Shown: positions 29,740 to 39,900 of the stretch, piece after piece
Position numbering within the stretch: position 1 is the first letter of the stretch
Layout: each line of letters starts with the position of its first letter
Assembly (NCBI GenBank): GCA_001936135.1
Contig: CP012810.1
Coordinates: 124,001 to 188,000, forward strand
Reading direction: 5' to 3'
Origin: Saccharomycopsis fibuligera x Saccharomycopsis cf. fibuligera
Lineage: Eukaryota > Ascomycota > Saccharomycetes > Ascoideales > Saccharomycopsidaceae
DNA: 64,000 nt
Notes under the pieces: generated by a model
Seen by the model: the letters and a program-made list of their open reading frames with translations, nothing else
Told to the model about the DNA's origin: nothing
Database searches by the model: none
Made by a program: the position numbers and the translations under genes

Positions 29740-31731
29740 TTAAATAAAGGAAACGTAACCATCACCAAATTTTGCATAGAAAAAATCTTCAACTTGTAAA
29801 ATATCAGGTTCTTCACCTTCAACAACATCAAAAAGGCCTTGTTCTTTCAATTCTTTTTCGTAATTCTTTGGCTTACCAATTTCTTTCAATTTTTGTTCTT
29901 TTTCACTTTTGAAAAATCCAACCTTGTCATAAAGAGTGTAGCGGAAAAATTGCCATTCTTCATCAGTAAGCAAGCATTCATCCATTGCTTTAGAAATTTC
30001 TTGCTTATTCAAATTAAAACCAATAAAAACAATCTCATTGCTAGCATCACTGAAATCAGTGTCAATGATGCGTTGAATATCATTTTCATCAAATTCGATC
30101 TGCTTGAGTAATTCAGCAAAGGTTTCTTTTGAAATTTCTGCCTTCTTTCTTTTTTTCTCTTTAATTTCACCATTCTCGTCTTGTTGTTGTTCTTCTTCAT
30201 CACTATCATCGTAAGCATCAACCATACGGGTAAGGAATGGCAAAGTAAATTTGTTAAGCCATTGACTAGAAGGCTGGAATTTGATAAGTTGACCGGACCC
30301 ACCAAGTTCACATTTACTAAGCACGCTAGAAGCGAGCCATAAGAATCCTTTCAAACGAATAACGTTACCAAAGACAGAATTTTGTTTGTTTGCTATGAGT
30401 TCTTTGTGGGTTAATCGTGAGAAATCGTGGTCTAAAAGGTCTTTTTCAGACTTGATTTTTTTAGACTGACGTGCATTCTTTGTAGTGCTATCCTTTACCC
30501 TTTTTCTACCGGCTTCTTCTTCTTCAACTTCCCCTTCAGAGTCTGCTTCCTCATCGGAGTCTTCTTCTTCACCCAGCTTTATAAGCATGAATTTGTCTCT
30601 GAGTAATCTATTCAATTTGCCCGGATGCAAAGGTCTATTGGATTTGTAAATAAAGGAATTGATGCCATATTTTTTAATATGGTTGTCTTCTTCAGAGCTG
30701 CAGCATGCTTCTCCATCATGGTGATGATGGTCATGGTCATGGTCATGGTCATGGTGGTGGTTATCACCCTTCTTTTGATTCTCAGCACCATTTAATTCAA
30801 CATTTTCTAAAGATGTAGCCCAACTTGGCATTTTTGCAATACGGTCAAAACTGAACAATCCAGTGTTCAAAACTTTATCCAAGCTGATATCACAGTAATT
30901 AGTTTGGTATAATTTAGCCTTTGGGTTCAACGTAGTAATAATACTAATAACCTTTTCCAAAACTTTGGCATCTTTGACTTCTGCAATTTTGTTCAATACC
31001 ACTACATCAGCAAATTCAATTTGTTGAATGAGCAAATCAGTGATTGAAGAGTCAGCTTCTGCCGGCTCAGCACCTTCAGTCTCTTCAGCTGCTGCTGCTG
31101 AATCTGCCAAAGCAGTTGCTTCAGAAGTAGTAGCCAATTCAAAAGATTCGTAGTTTGACAAGAAATTGAATGCGTCAATGACAGTGACCGCAGTATCAAG
31201 CTTGGAAAACTTGTGCACCCCACCAAGCTTAAGCACTTGCAAAATGATATTGTATGCTTCTTTAGTATCGACGTTGTCACCAAACAACTCTTCTACAGTG
31301 ACTTCTCCCGATTTAAGTAATTCCATCTGGTTAGTATAAGTGCCGAGTAATTGAGCAGAAAATCTTTCGGTGAATGTTTGAGCAATTGACATGGGTTCAG
31401 AAAGACCACTACCTTCAATGAGAATGTACTGGTATTTGCCCAGATTAGCCAAGTTGACAAGTTGGCCAATCAAGTCTGATCTTAAAGTGCAACAAGCACA
31501 ACCATTTTCAAGTTGCACGACTTTCTCACGCAGTTGACTGATGTTGAAATCTTTGTTGTTAACTAACTTGACGTCAATATTGACAGCAGCGATATCATTG
31601 ATAATAACTGCAATTCTGAGACCATGGTTTCCTTCCAAAATATGCTTAAGCAAAGTGGTCTTACCGCTGCCGAGAAAACCGGAAAGCAAGGTGACGGGAA
31701 TCGGAAAAGTAGCTTCAGCTGTAGTTGCCAT
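29740..31731 (-). CDS. CobW/G3E-family GTPase with His-rich loop
   Basis: 663 residues from the ATG at 31731 (MATTAEATF); an open extension to 31926 precedes the P-loop with unlikely sequence. The P-loop GFLGSGKTT is at 18-26, and the metal-binding CxCC hallmark of the COG0523 family (GCACC) at 77-81. The switch-like block ILIEGSGLSEP and the guanine-specificity segment VVLNKIAEV follow. A His/Asp run (HHHDHDHDHDHDHHHHD) near 322-338 resembles the metal-chelating loops of this family. A CobW C-terminal domain includes GNVIRLKGFLWLASS. Family members insert zinc or other metals into client proteins; the eukaryotic ZNG1 branch serves methionine aminopeptidase. This protein is longer than S. cerevisiae Zng1 and has several acidic insertions, so I assign family but not client. 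Confidence 0.85.
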   Translation of the reverse strand: MATTAEATFPIPVTLLSGFLGSGKTTLLKHILEGNHGLRIAVIINDIAAVNIDVKLVNNKDFNISQLREKVVQLENGCACCTLRSDLIGQLVNLANLGKYQYILIEGSGLSEPMSIAQTFTERFSAQLLGTYTNQMELLKSGEVTVEELFGDNVDTKEAYNIILQVLKLGGVHKFSKLDTAVTVIDAFNFLSNYESFELATTSEATALADSAAAAEETEGAEPAEADSSITDLLIQQIEFADVVVLNKIAEVKDAKVLEKVISIITTLNPKAKLYQTNYCDISLDKVLNTGLFSFDRIAKMPSWATSLENVELNGAENQKKGDNHHHDHDHDHDHHHHDGEACCSSEEDNHIKKYGINSFIYKSNRPLHPGKLNRLLRDKFMLIKLGEEEDSDEEADSEGEVEEEEAGRKRVKDSTTKNARQSKKIKSEKDLLDHDFSRLTHKELIANKQNSVFGNVIRLKGFLWLASSVLSKCELGGSGQLIKFQPSSQWLNKFTLPFLTRMVDAYDDSDEEEQQQDENGEIKEKKRKKAEISKETFAELLKQIEFDENDIQRIIDTDFSDASNEIVFIGFNLNKQEISKAMDECLLTDEEWQFFRYTLYDKVGFFKSEKEQKLKEIGKPKNYEKELKEQGLFDVVEGEEPDILQVEDFFYAKFGDGYVSFI

Positions 31732-32563
31732 TGTCTTATGAAATGGATGAAGGCTAGCGAAAACGCAAGTCGTTTTACGAAATATTTCGGCTTTGAAAGA
31801 AAGCGTAACGGGACTATTGCCTGGGTTTATATGTGTATCTGGATTGGCATCTTTCCAGTTAGTTAAAAAAAAAAATAATTTGTGGAAAATAAACCGCAGA
31901 TCGATTGCACGTGATACATACATCAACCAGCATCTTAACCACCACGGTGAAATAAATGTATTTTTTTAGATTGCAACATGGCAGATATGCCCATGGGAAT
32001 AGATACTAATATGAAAATCGCTATGATATGTTATAAGGTAGTGGCCAAAATCCCAAAATTTCATTTTAAACGGTAATTAGATTTCTCAAGAACATAGAAG
32101 GACTTGTTCCTGAGCAGTTTAGACAATATGAGATTGTGATTGCTCAGGTGACTATAATATCCAAGGATTGATATCTTCAAATTCAAATTGTGCGATGAAA
32201 ACGATGCTGTTTAGTATTACTGTTTTTTTTTTTTTTTTTTATGATTAATCAACTTTACAATTTTTTAGCATGGCAACTTGAAACTTTGAAGGTTTATAAA
32301 GAATAATATTAGCGGAAGTATAACAATAACAAAATATAATGCTACGTTTTGTTTTTAAAAAAGAAAGCCAAAAAAACACTAATATTTTCAGTATACATGG
32401 TTTTCTAGAAACTGCTGAAAAGTAACAAGTACTTTTACAAGCAGTAACAGCAGTATGTACAGAAACCGTTGATTCATCTAAAAATACACACATCATCACC
32501 GCCATCATCACCACCGTTGTCCTTGATATTATCATTTGTATAACAAACAATGCCACTGTTCAA
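31732..32563. other. Intergenic, CobW promoter side
   Basis: Holds CACGTGATAC (31908-31917), a Cbf1-type site about 180 bp before the CobW gene ATG, and a T20 tract at about 32222. A 103-residue minus frame at 32245-32556 is AT-rich 3' flank and not supported as a gene. Confidence 0.5.
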
Positions 32564-33118
32564 TCACTTTTCACCTCTAAGCTTCTTCTTGATACTTTCT
32601 GGCAATTCATCAAACTGAATATCATTGGAATCAGTACTCACCAGCTCTCCCTTTGCTTTCAAAATATCCTCAATGTTGATTCTATCATCGCTAAAAATCT
32701 TCAAGTGGTCAGCAATTAAGTGCCTATTGTGACATCCTGGACACTCAATAAGCACCGTGCCTCCAGTATAAGCTTGCTTTGACATAACATGACTAGAACG
32801 AGTGCTGCATTGCTTGCAAGTGAAACTAATGAGAAGTTTTTCTTGTTGCACTTTGCCAATGGGAGTTTTGCCACCATTTACTTGAACCTTTTGCTGTTGC
32901 TGCTCTACTTTGTTTTTCTGTTTTTGTTGTTCTTCAAGGTTTGTGGTGTTTTGTTGTTTGTTGGCATGGATTGTAGTGGTGCTGAAAGCTTTCCTCGTTG
33001 CCACTGCAGTGAAGAAAGGCTTGCGTTGTGATAAAAGTGCTCTAGCTTGCGGCTGGTAGTAAGCCCTAGCAGTGGAGTTAATGGACGTTCTAGCGCATGT
33101 TCTAAGAAGTTGAATCAT
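32564..33118 (-). CDS. ZIM17: Mitochondrial Zim17-type DNL zinc-finger chaperone
   Basis: 184 residues. The N-terminus (1-50) is Arg/Ser/Thr-rich without acids, a mitochondrial presequence. A Gln/Lys-rich linker (60-90) leads to the DNL zinc finger: ISFTCKQC with Cys 101 and 104, then VLIECPGCHNRHLIADHL with Cys 126 and 129, followed by the conserved basic/aspartate segment. Zim17 (Hep1/Tim15) keeps mitochondrial Hsp70 soluble in the matrix and thus supports import and iron-sulfur cluster assembly. The length matches the yeast homologue (174). The first ATG is used, and no break is visible. Confidence 0.93.
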   Translation of the reverse strand: MIQLLRTCARTSINSTARAYYQPQARALLSQRKPFFTAVATRKAFSTTTIHANKQQNTTNLEEQQKQKNKVEQQQQKVQVNGGKTPIGKVQQEKLLISFTCKQCSTRSSHVMSKQAYTGGTVLIECPGCHNRHLIADHLKIFSDDRINIEDILKAKGELVSTDSNDIQFDELPESIKKKLRGEK

Positions 33119-33627
33119 TGCGAATGGGTATGTATGGTAATTGTGTTTTGCTGTTGGCGTCGTTTGTAATGTCGGTTTGAAGCTTTAATGTAGTTTTATT
33201 TCATTTCATGTTTCTTAATTTTGACCAAAGCGGAGGAGTGAAAAAAAAAAAAAATAAAAAAAAAAAAAAATTTGAAAGAACATGTACAATTGTCACCATA
33301 CACACAGAAGTATACATGATGACGCATATTTTTGTGTAATTTATCAAAAATATTCAGCATTCAGCATTCAGCATTCAGCCAACCCTGATTCATTCAGTTT
33401 CTGACATCAATTTTGTAGCAGCAAAAGGGTTTAGGCACAGCATGAAACTTTCAGCATCAGGACATTTTTTCCAAGTGCTACAAGTCAGTTGAATATATAT
33501 TTTCTGCTGCAATTAGTGCAACGTACATAAAGTATCAACAAAACCTACAATCAAACGATTTAATAATCTTAAAATTACAACATTAACTAGTATAGATAGC
33601 AAAACTAAAAACACCTAAAAAAAATAA
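33119..33627. other. Intergenic ZIM17-RFA2 with A-tracts and a 7-mer repeat
   Basis: Contains two long A runs (33241-33270 region) just upstream of ZIM17 and four tandem ATTCAGC units (33352-33379). Otherwise nothing is seen. Confidence 0.6.
33352..33379 (+). repeat. (ATTCAGC)4 minisatellite
   Basis: Four perfect tandem copies of a 7-bp unit in the ZIM17-RFA2 spacer. Confidence 0.9.
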
Positions 33628-34515
33628 TCAAACTGCCAAGTAAGTCTCATCATCAATACCATTGTAGATCTTGGCTTTCTCTTCAAGAATACTGCATTGC
33701 TCCATCACATCATTAATACTCAACTTCAATGTTTGCTGTATAAATTGCACCGGCACGCCATCAGGCATCAGAGGAGTGTTTTCTTTTATCAAGTTGAAGA
33801 CCCTGTCACTAGTATCGAGCTCTTCGTGTGATGGAGCGGAAACAAACAAACTATTCGCGTTGTCATTATTGTTGCCATTGGCGTTCAAGGCAGCACCATC
33901 AGCGCCACTTTTAGCACCACCACCAAGACCTTGAGCTTCAGCATGCACTTTGACCGCTTCCAAATAATGGTAGAGCACTGCATTGAAATCCGTTATTGGT
34001 TTAATCACTGGATACTGCAAATTTTTCTTTTGATTAAAATCTTTTAACGAGCCTTTCACATAAACGTATTTACCAAGCTGCAACTCTTTGCTACTATCAA
34101 TACTGTCTTTCATGTCGGCGTCTTCTTCTGCTGCGCCATTAGTTTCGTCTTCACCATCACCACGGCTAAGAGTTTCGTCAATCCATTTACGGAACTCAAA
34201 CTTTCCAGTGCCGTCTTCCACTTGCACCACAACGTTGGAAGTATTGTCAACAACATTACGCACAATACCAACAAACGAGATCAAATTAAGCTCAACGTTG
34301 TGGATGAGATATGGTCCGTCCGGTACATGTTGCTCGGATTCTAAAATTTGTTTGATGGTCACTGGTGTAATGTGGGTTCTGGTCTGGGTGGAGCGCGACT
34401 GGGAGCTGCCGCCGGCGCCCCCATCGCTGCCAGCACTGTCGCTTGTTCGGTAGAAACCACCGTCAGTGTTTGCTCCGGTGTATTCTGTCTGATTGTATCC
34501 TTGATATCCTGACAT
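33628..34515 (-). CDS. RFA2: Replication protein A 32-kDa subunit
   Basis: Middle subunit of the single-stranded DNA-binding RPA complex used in replication, repair and recombination. 295 residues (S. cerevisiae Rfa2 has 273). The N-terminus (1-45) is Gly/Ser/Thr/Gln-rich, like the phosphorylated tail of RPA32. The OB fold (about 48-185) shows VTIKQILESEQ, NLISFVGIVRNV, VQVEDGTGKFEFRKWID and KYVYVKGSLKDF. An acidic insertion (EDETNGAAEEDADMKD) interrupts the OB fold, and a Gly/Ala/Asn linker follows. The C-terminal winged helix (about 225-295) includes NLIKENTPLMPDGVPVQFI, the region that contacts repair proteins in other species. MCB-like sites lie upstream. Confidence 0.95.
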   Translation of the reverse strand: MSGYQGYNQTEYTGANTDGGFYRTSDSAGSDGGAGGSSQSRSTQTRTHITPVTIKQILESEQHVPDGPYLIHNVELNLISFVGIVRNVVDNTSNVVVQVEDGTGKFEFRKWIDETLSRGDGEDETNGAAEEDADMKDSIDSSKELQLGKYVYVKGSLKDFNQKKNLQYPVIKPITDFNAVLYHYLEAVKVHAEAQGLGGGAKSGADGAALNANGNNNDNANSLFVSAPSHEELDTSDRVFNLIKENTPLMPDGVPVQFIQQTLKLSINDVMEQCSILEEKAKIYNGIDDETYLAV

Positions 34516-34593
34516 TTTGTAGTTGTGTAGTTGTGAGAGAGTATATATATGTGGGTGTGTTGAGATTAGAAATTATGGAATGATTGAATAAAG

Positions 34594-34723
34594 TCGCGTT
34601 ATTTGATTAAATTCAATTTATTTCGTTTTGTTGCAGTTTGTTGTATTTTCTAATTTTCGCAGTTTAATGAAGTTTTTTAAGCGCGTCGCGGGAACGGCAG
34701 GTGACATTCACTTTGAAACGCGA
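34594..34723. promoter_or_regulatory. MCB-like cluster upstream of RFA2
   Basis: TCGCGT (34594-34599), GCGCGTCGCG (34681-34690) and ACGCGA (34718-34723) are all ACGCGN-type cores on one strand or the other, 80-210 bp before the RFA2 ATG. MBF activates DNA replication genes at G1/S through ACGCGT. The sites are variants rather than perfect copies. Confidence 0.45.
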
Positions 34724-35291
34724 CAGAAACCACACAAAGACATCTCCATCGCAAACAACGACGTGAAGTTCCCTGCAATAACGAACCAAAAATAGTATCT
34801 TTGAAAACTTTCTCAGAGGATTTGCAGCTGGATCGACAAAGTTTGGATAAAAGAGTTCCTCAATTACAAAATACTCCTCGCAAAGACTTCTTATGGGCGT
34901 AGTTTTTGCTTCTAAAAAAAACAACATATTAATGAACTTCTATATATTATTTTTTATTGTAATATAAATTTTTAAAAGAACTGAAAAATGTATTCACGGC
35001 CGAATATAATCTTGGAGCGTAGGCATCAACGTCAGTACTTTCGAAGTGGTCTTCTTCATAGTGCGCTTTTGCATCCTATGTATTTTGATCTCATCTCTTT
35101 TTCAGTCTTTAGCCGCTGTATCGCTAAGTAGGAGCGCCACGCTCAAAATATTACTCTAACTTTTGCCGTAAAAATATAATAGTAAGTCTGATACACACAT
35201 TAGCTCTATTGTACAACTCTGACATCAAATACGGAAAAGAAGCATAAACGATAAAACTTGAAATTGTAGGACCAATTAGACTTCACATAAA
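34724..35291. other. Intergenic RFA2-TFA1
   Basis: No supported gene. Short frames (87 residues minus at 34664-34927; a 44-codon plus frame near 34987) lack known motifs and splice signals. Confidence 0.45.
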
Positions 35292-36686
35292 CTACACGTC
35301 CTCAAATTCTCCAAAATCCTCATCGTCCATATCCTCATCGTCATCGTCATCATCTTCCTCTTCTTGTTCCTTCTGCTGTTTCAATTTCTCATAATAAGCA
35401 GCTAACTCATCCGCCTCATCTCTATTACCATCATTGTTGTCCTCAGTGGCTATGGTAGTTTCCATTGCCGGAGTACCTGAAGCAGAAACACTTCCTGGCG
35501 CTGGTGTCGTTCCTGTGCTGCTACTGTTCATATCTCCAAGGCTTGGCACCACCGGTGTGCCTCCAGAAACTTCGTCCTGCGGTTGTGATGGAGTAGCAGT
35601 TGCTCCAGGAGTAACACTTGTACCATAATTTTCATCCTCATCGGCATCCAATTTACCCAAAGCTTGCTTTCCAACTGTGGATTCCTGGTACCAGCTCGGC
35701 AAGGCATTTTGCTCTGCTTTGTCTTGCTTCATCTTCATTCTTTCTTGTTGGCGACGTAACTCATCTTCGTTATCACCGGCAATATTGACTCTGATCGTTG
35801 TAGATTCAAATTGGTTCTTGCCGTTTTTGCCCTGGCTATTTACATATGCCGTATTCTTGTCAAACATGATACCACCACGGTTGATCTTGGTGTACAATGC
35901 AGTACTCGTATCATTAGCTGGCACTCTGGCCAAGAAACAGCTTTCAATACTGTTATCCTCAATAGAAACATCATCAATTTTCTTCAACCACTGCAACACT
36001 GGGTCAAGCTGACTTTTCAATTTGATGGATTTGGCGTGTTTCACTTTGGCTTGTTCTGAGAAATCGTCCTCAATTAGCACAGTGTTACAAATGTTACAAT
36101 TTGCTGCAGTAAAATCGTCATTAAATAATGACTGGATGTCAAGCTCAGAGTACTTCTTTTTGCACCGTGGACAAATGAAGCCTTTTTCATTGGTTTTGTT
36201 GAGCTCGCTGTCAACAAGCTTGACCACCGAATCAACCTTCCACTTAATAGAGTCGATTGCAACTGAATAGTGAATAAAAAAGTACGTCTTTGTAATGTGT
36301 CGTTGAAAATGAAAACGCGGGGTTGATTCTTTATCTTTGTCGTCTTTCTTGCCATCTTTTGAGTCTTTTGAGTCCTTCAAGTCTTTTGAGTCTTTACCTT
36401 CTTTATCTTTGGTCTCGTTCTCTTTCTCCCTTTCCTTCTTCTTGGCATTGGTGCTCGCAATCGGCTCCCGTTGCTTGTACTCTGCTAGCAACCGATCTTC
36501 CATAAGTTTTGTACAGATTGTCCTGAGCTCTTTGGGCTGAATATTCAAAAGGATTCGCAAGTCGTCTTCCGAAAGCACCTTGTGCCAAAGAAGCGCCTCC
36601 AACACAAGAATGTAGGGGGTAGAGTAGAAGCCTCTGGCGATTATGCGGAGCAAGGAGCTGATGGCCTCTTCCTGATCAGTTGACAT
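35292..36686 (-). CDS. TFA1: TFIIE large subunit
   Basis: Alpha subunit of general transcription factor TFIIE, which recruits TFIIH to the RNA polymerase II preinitiation complex. 464 residues (S. cerevisiae Tfa1 has 482). An N-terminal winged helix (about 5-75 and continuing 120-165) includes SEDDLRILLNIQPKELR. It is split by a very charged Lys/Asp/Glu insertion at about 82-121 made of KDSKD-like repeats. The zinc ribbon has Cys 172, 175, 197 and 200 (CPRCKKKY, CNICNTV). The C-terminal part is low-complexity Thr/Pro/Ser and ends in the acidic tail EDDDDDDEDMDDEDFGEFED, the part that binds TFIIH in other species. It is divergent from IRC20 across 291 bp. Confidence 0.94.
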   Translation of the reverse strand: MSTDQEEAISSLLRIIARGFYSTPYILVLEALLWHKVLSEDDLRILLNIQPKELRTICTKLMEDRLLAEYKQREPIASTNAKKKEREKENETKDKEGKDSKDLKDSKDSKDGKKDDKDKESTPRFHFQRHITKTYFFIHYSVAIDSIKWKVDSVVKLVDSELNKTNEKGFICPRCKKKYSELDIQSLFNDDFTAANCNICNTVLIEDDFSEQAKVKHAKSIKLKSQLDPVLQWLKKIDDVSIEDNSIESCFLARVPANDTSTALYTKINRGGIMFDKNTAYVNSQGKNGKNQFESTTIRVNIAGDNEDELRRQQERMKMKQDKAEQNALPSWYQESTVGKQALGKLDADEDENYGTSVTPGATATPSQPQDEVSGGTPVVPSLGDMNSSSTGTTPAPGSVSASGTPAMETTIATEDNNDGNRDEADELAAYYEKLKQQKEQEEEDDDDDDEDMDDEDFGEFEDV

Positions 36687-36969
36687 GGTATACGTATGTG
36701 TGGGTATGTGGTATGGTGATGGAGAGGATAATTAGTAATTTGGGATATTGAAAAGTGTTCTTGTCTATTTGTATGTAATAATCTTCTGCTCGTTATAACA
36801 AAACCAAATAAACTTTGGCTGAAAAAGCGTCATGTGCCCTGGTCGCCACCGCGATTCTCCCTGTGGAAGCGATGATGTTGATGTGATGATGATGCTAATG
36901 GGGCACTCATCGAATCTATAAATATATAAGCACCACACAAATAGTGCTACAGATTTCTCTGCTCACAGC

Positions 36970-36981
36970 ATGCCACAATGA
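36970..36981 (+). promoter_or_regulatory. Minimal uORF overlapping the IRC20 start codon
   Basis: ATG CCA CAA TGA: a three-codon upstream frame whose TGA (36979-36981) overlaps the IRC20 ATG (36978-36980) as ATGA. This could lower or regulate initiation if the transcript begins upstream of it. Confidence 0.6.
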
Positions 36982-39900
36982 CATCCGGCAACACATCCTC
37001 AAAACACATTGATATTGCTCTTGACCAGCGCTATTTTCTGGATATTGCGCGCTTCGTTGTCGCCCATGCTGGCGACCAAGTCAGGGCTACGCACCACCAC
37101 AAGGCCCGAGATCATCATTCTGACGAAAGAGTTCCAGTGACATTGGCCAACAGACGGTTTGAGGCATCAGAGACCATATATCTCAATAACAAAAATAACA
37201 ATGACGATAATATAACTCCCAAGAACATTTTAAATGTGTTGAGTGGTCTTGCAGAGGCTCACAAAAATGGCAAGCGGTGCAAATGGTTTGCGTTTAACGA
37301 TTCGGGAACTACCAAGAGAAACGCAGAGTATGAAGTTACAATACTGAATTTACATTTCCAAAAGTTAGCTGGCGATTATGGCTTTGATGGAAATGAGGGC
37401 CAAAGACAGTATGGGGCTTTTGGTAGAAGTAAGCGAAGAAAGGTTTCAAACTCGCGGCATGTCAGTATCAATAATAACAATAATGCTCCTACTTCTAACC
37501 ATTCAAATGACAACGGTTATAGTACTACCGAACATGAGACCACTGCAAACGACTCGCTATACACTGTACTGAAGAAAACCAAGCACAAACAACCCACTGT
37601 GTTGCTTTCCATAGACTTGGATATGCTACTCAACACAAACACAACAAGCAGTAGCAAGAATAAGAAGAGACAGCCACTCTTGAAAGCCCAGATATTAAAA
37701 GAATTGGAGTTTTTTGATTTAAGTCCCTCAGCATGTAAAAAAAATGAAAACTTGGTGCTCTCATATCCGGCTTTGCATGTTAAGCTTAAAAGGGTCTCAA
37801 CTCATGAGTTGGAAATGTCGTTGTCGCTAGAGTATTCTATCAAAGTGTATGAAAATTTTATCTGCACTTCGTTATTTACTCCAGATGTCATATTGCTTTT
37901 GAATGACTTGATGATGGGGTCTTCTGATGTGAATGGCTTCCAAAATATCAGTAGTAGTGGTAGTAATAATAATGCTATTCAGCCCATGCCGACATACTAT
38001 CAGCTTGGCTACGAATTTCTAAACGATTGGAATCCAGTGGGCAGCAGCGCCATGGATGGCAATAAATTTGAACAATATTATGGCGACATTATTAAGCACA
38101 AGAATTTACGACTTAGTAGCAAAATTAAACACATTTTGCAAAATATAAACAATCCTAGCGGTAAATTGTTTTACAACTTATTGACAGAATATGCAGCAAA
38201 GTTCAGGCTTCCTCCAATGATAAACAACACACCACCTCAACTATATGACGAGAGTGAAGGCGAAGATGGTGTTGATAACAAACCAGGATCCAAAGACAGC
38301 AGCAATAATCATATGCATGACACAAATAAGAAGAATGCTTTAAATATACCTGGACTACAGACTAACTTATTCAATTTCCAAGTGGAAACATTGCTTTGGT
38401 GCTTAGATAAAGAGAACGTTGATTATGACCTTGGTTCAAATCGGGTTTCCAATCGTCCATATTTTGAAATGAGGCTATTTTGCCGACTGAAAAGCAAGCG
38501 GGAATTATCACCGCCGAATAGCTCTCCGTCCGGAATTGACATATCAAACGAGCATTTGTTTGAGTACAATTATAACTATTTATCAAAAAAAATTGACAAG
38601 GTTGTGTTTGGATGGGTGCGGATTGGTATCGATTGCTCTAAATCATCTACAAACTATAGCTACGAGGTGCTTAATTCCAATGACTTTTTTGAGGATTTAG
38701 CTCCTTCAAAAATCTATTGGTTCAACAAGTATACGGGTAGTTTAATTTCTACATTTTCACTCATAAAGTACATGCAAGAAAATTTTCAGGAAGTATTGCC
38801 TGATTACACAAAATTTTCCGGTGATAAAGAACTCATGGGCCGTGATATAGGCATAAAGAATGGAAGTTGTCAATTGCAAAATGGTAGCACATTAACTATG
38901 GTGCATCGACCAGAATATTTTGCTCAAAATTTGTTATCAGAAGAAATGGGACTTGGTAAGACCATTGAATTATTAGCCTTAATTCTCACAAACCAGCGCA
39001 AGGATTTTAAGCAAGTTGCAGTAGATGATGGATCTATCACCGCTAGTATGATTGATGATGATAATTATGTATTTGATGAGGTAACAAGTCGATATGTATT
39101 AAAGCTGAAAACCACTCTCATTATTTGCCCAGATTCGATTTTGGATCAATGGATCCAAGAAATGAACCGGTTTGCTCCTTCGTTAAAAATCATGAAGTAT
39201 GATGGGTACAGCCAATTTTATAAGAAGCTTGCAAAGTTGGATAAGCAGAAAGAAAAGCAAAAAAAAAGCAAACCACAAAAATTTGTGGTGAAGTTGAAAT
39301 TTAATCGAGAAAAACTCCTCCAGACTGATGATGATGATAATAGGAAGAAAAAATTTTTGGTAAATTACTCTACTTTCGGACATAAAACAAGCTCAGATTT
39401 GAAATTCACGCCCTTACTAGATCGGGCAAATTCAAATTGCCTAAATAGCGAACCTTTCAAGCATTTGCCTAACGTGCAAGTAAAAAGCATAAATTTGCAA
39501 AATGAAACATATACTGTCCCTGTTATTCGAGGAACCGATGACCGGCAGCAAGATGAAGAGCTGCACGAAGATGAAGACCATATCATGATTCACGATATTG
39601 AGGAAAAAGTGCATGATGTAGATCAGAATGAAGAAACTTTAAAAGAAATGCTCAAAAAAGATTTAATGAAAAACATAGAATCTAGCCATAGGAGAGTAGC
39701 TTTTGAATTGTCACAGTACGACATTATTGTTGCGAGTTATCAAGTTGTCACTAAAGAGCTTCATTATGCACAATTTAACCCTAATGTGAGGCCAACAAGG
39801 GCTGCTGCTAGAAATGCTAATCGAATCAATAGCACAATTAAAAACAGTGAAAATAATCACGACAGCAGCAATGATGGTATAGAGCATAATGGTATTGTGC

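Noticed and set aside
34664-34927. 87-residue minus frame and short plus frames between RFA2 and TFA1
   Set aside because: No recognisable domain, no TACTAAC or GTATGT splice signals, and MCB-like sites fall within it.
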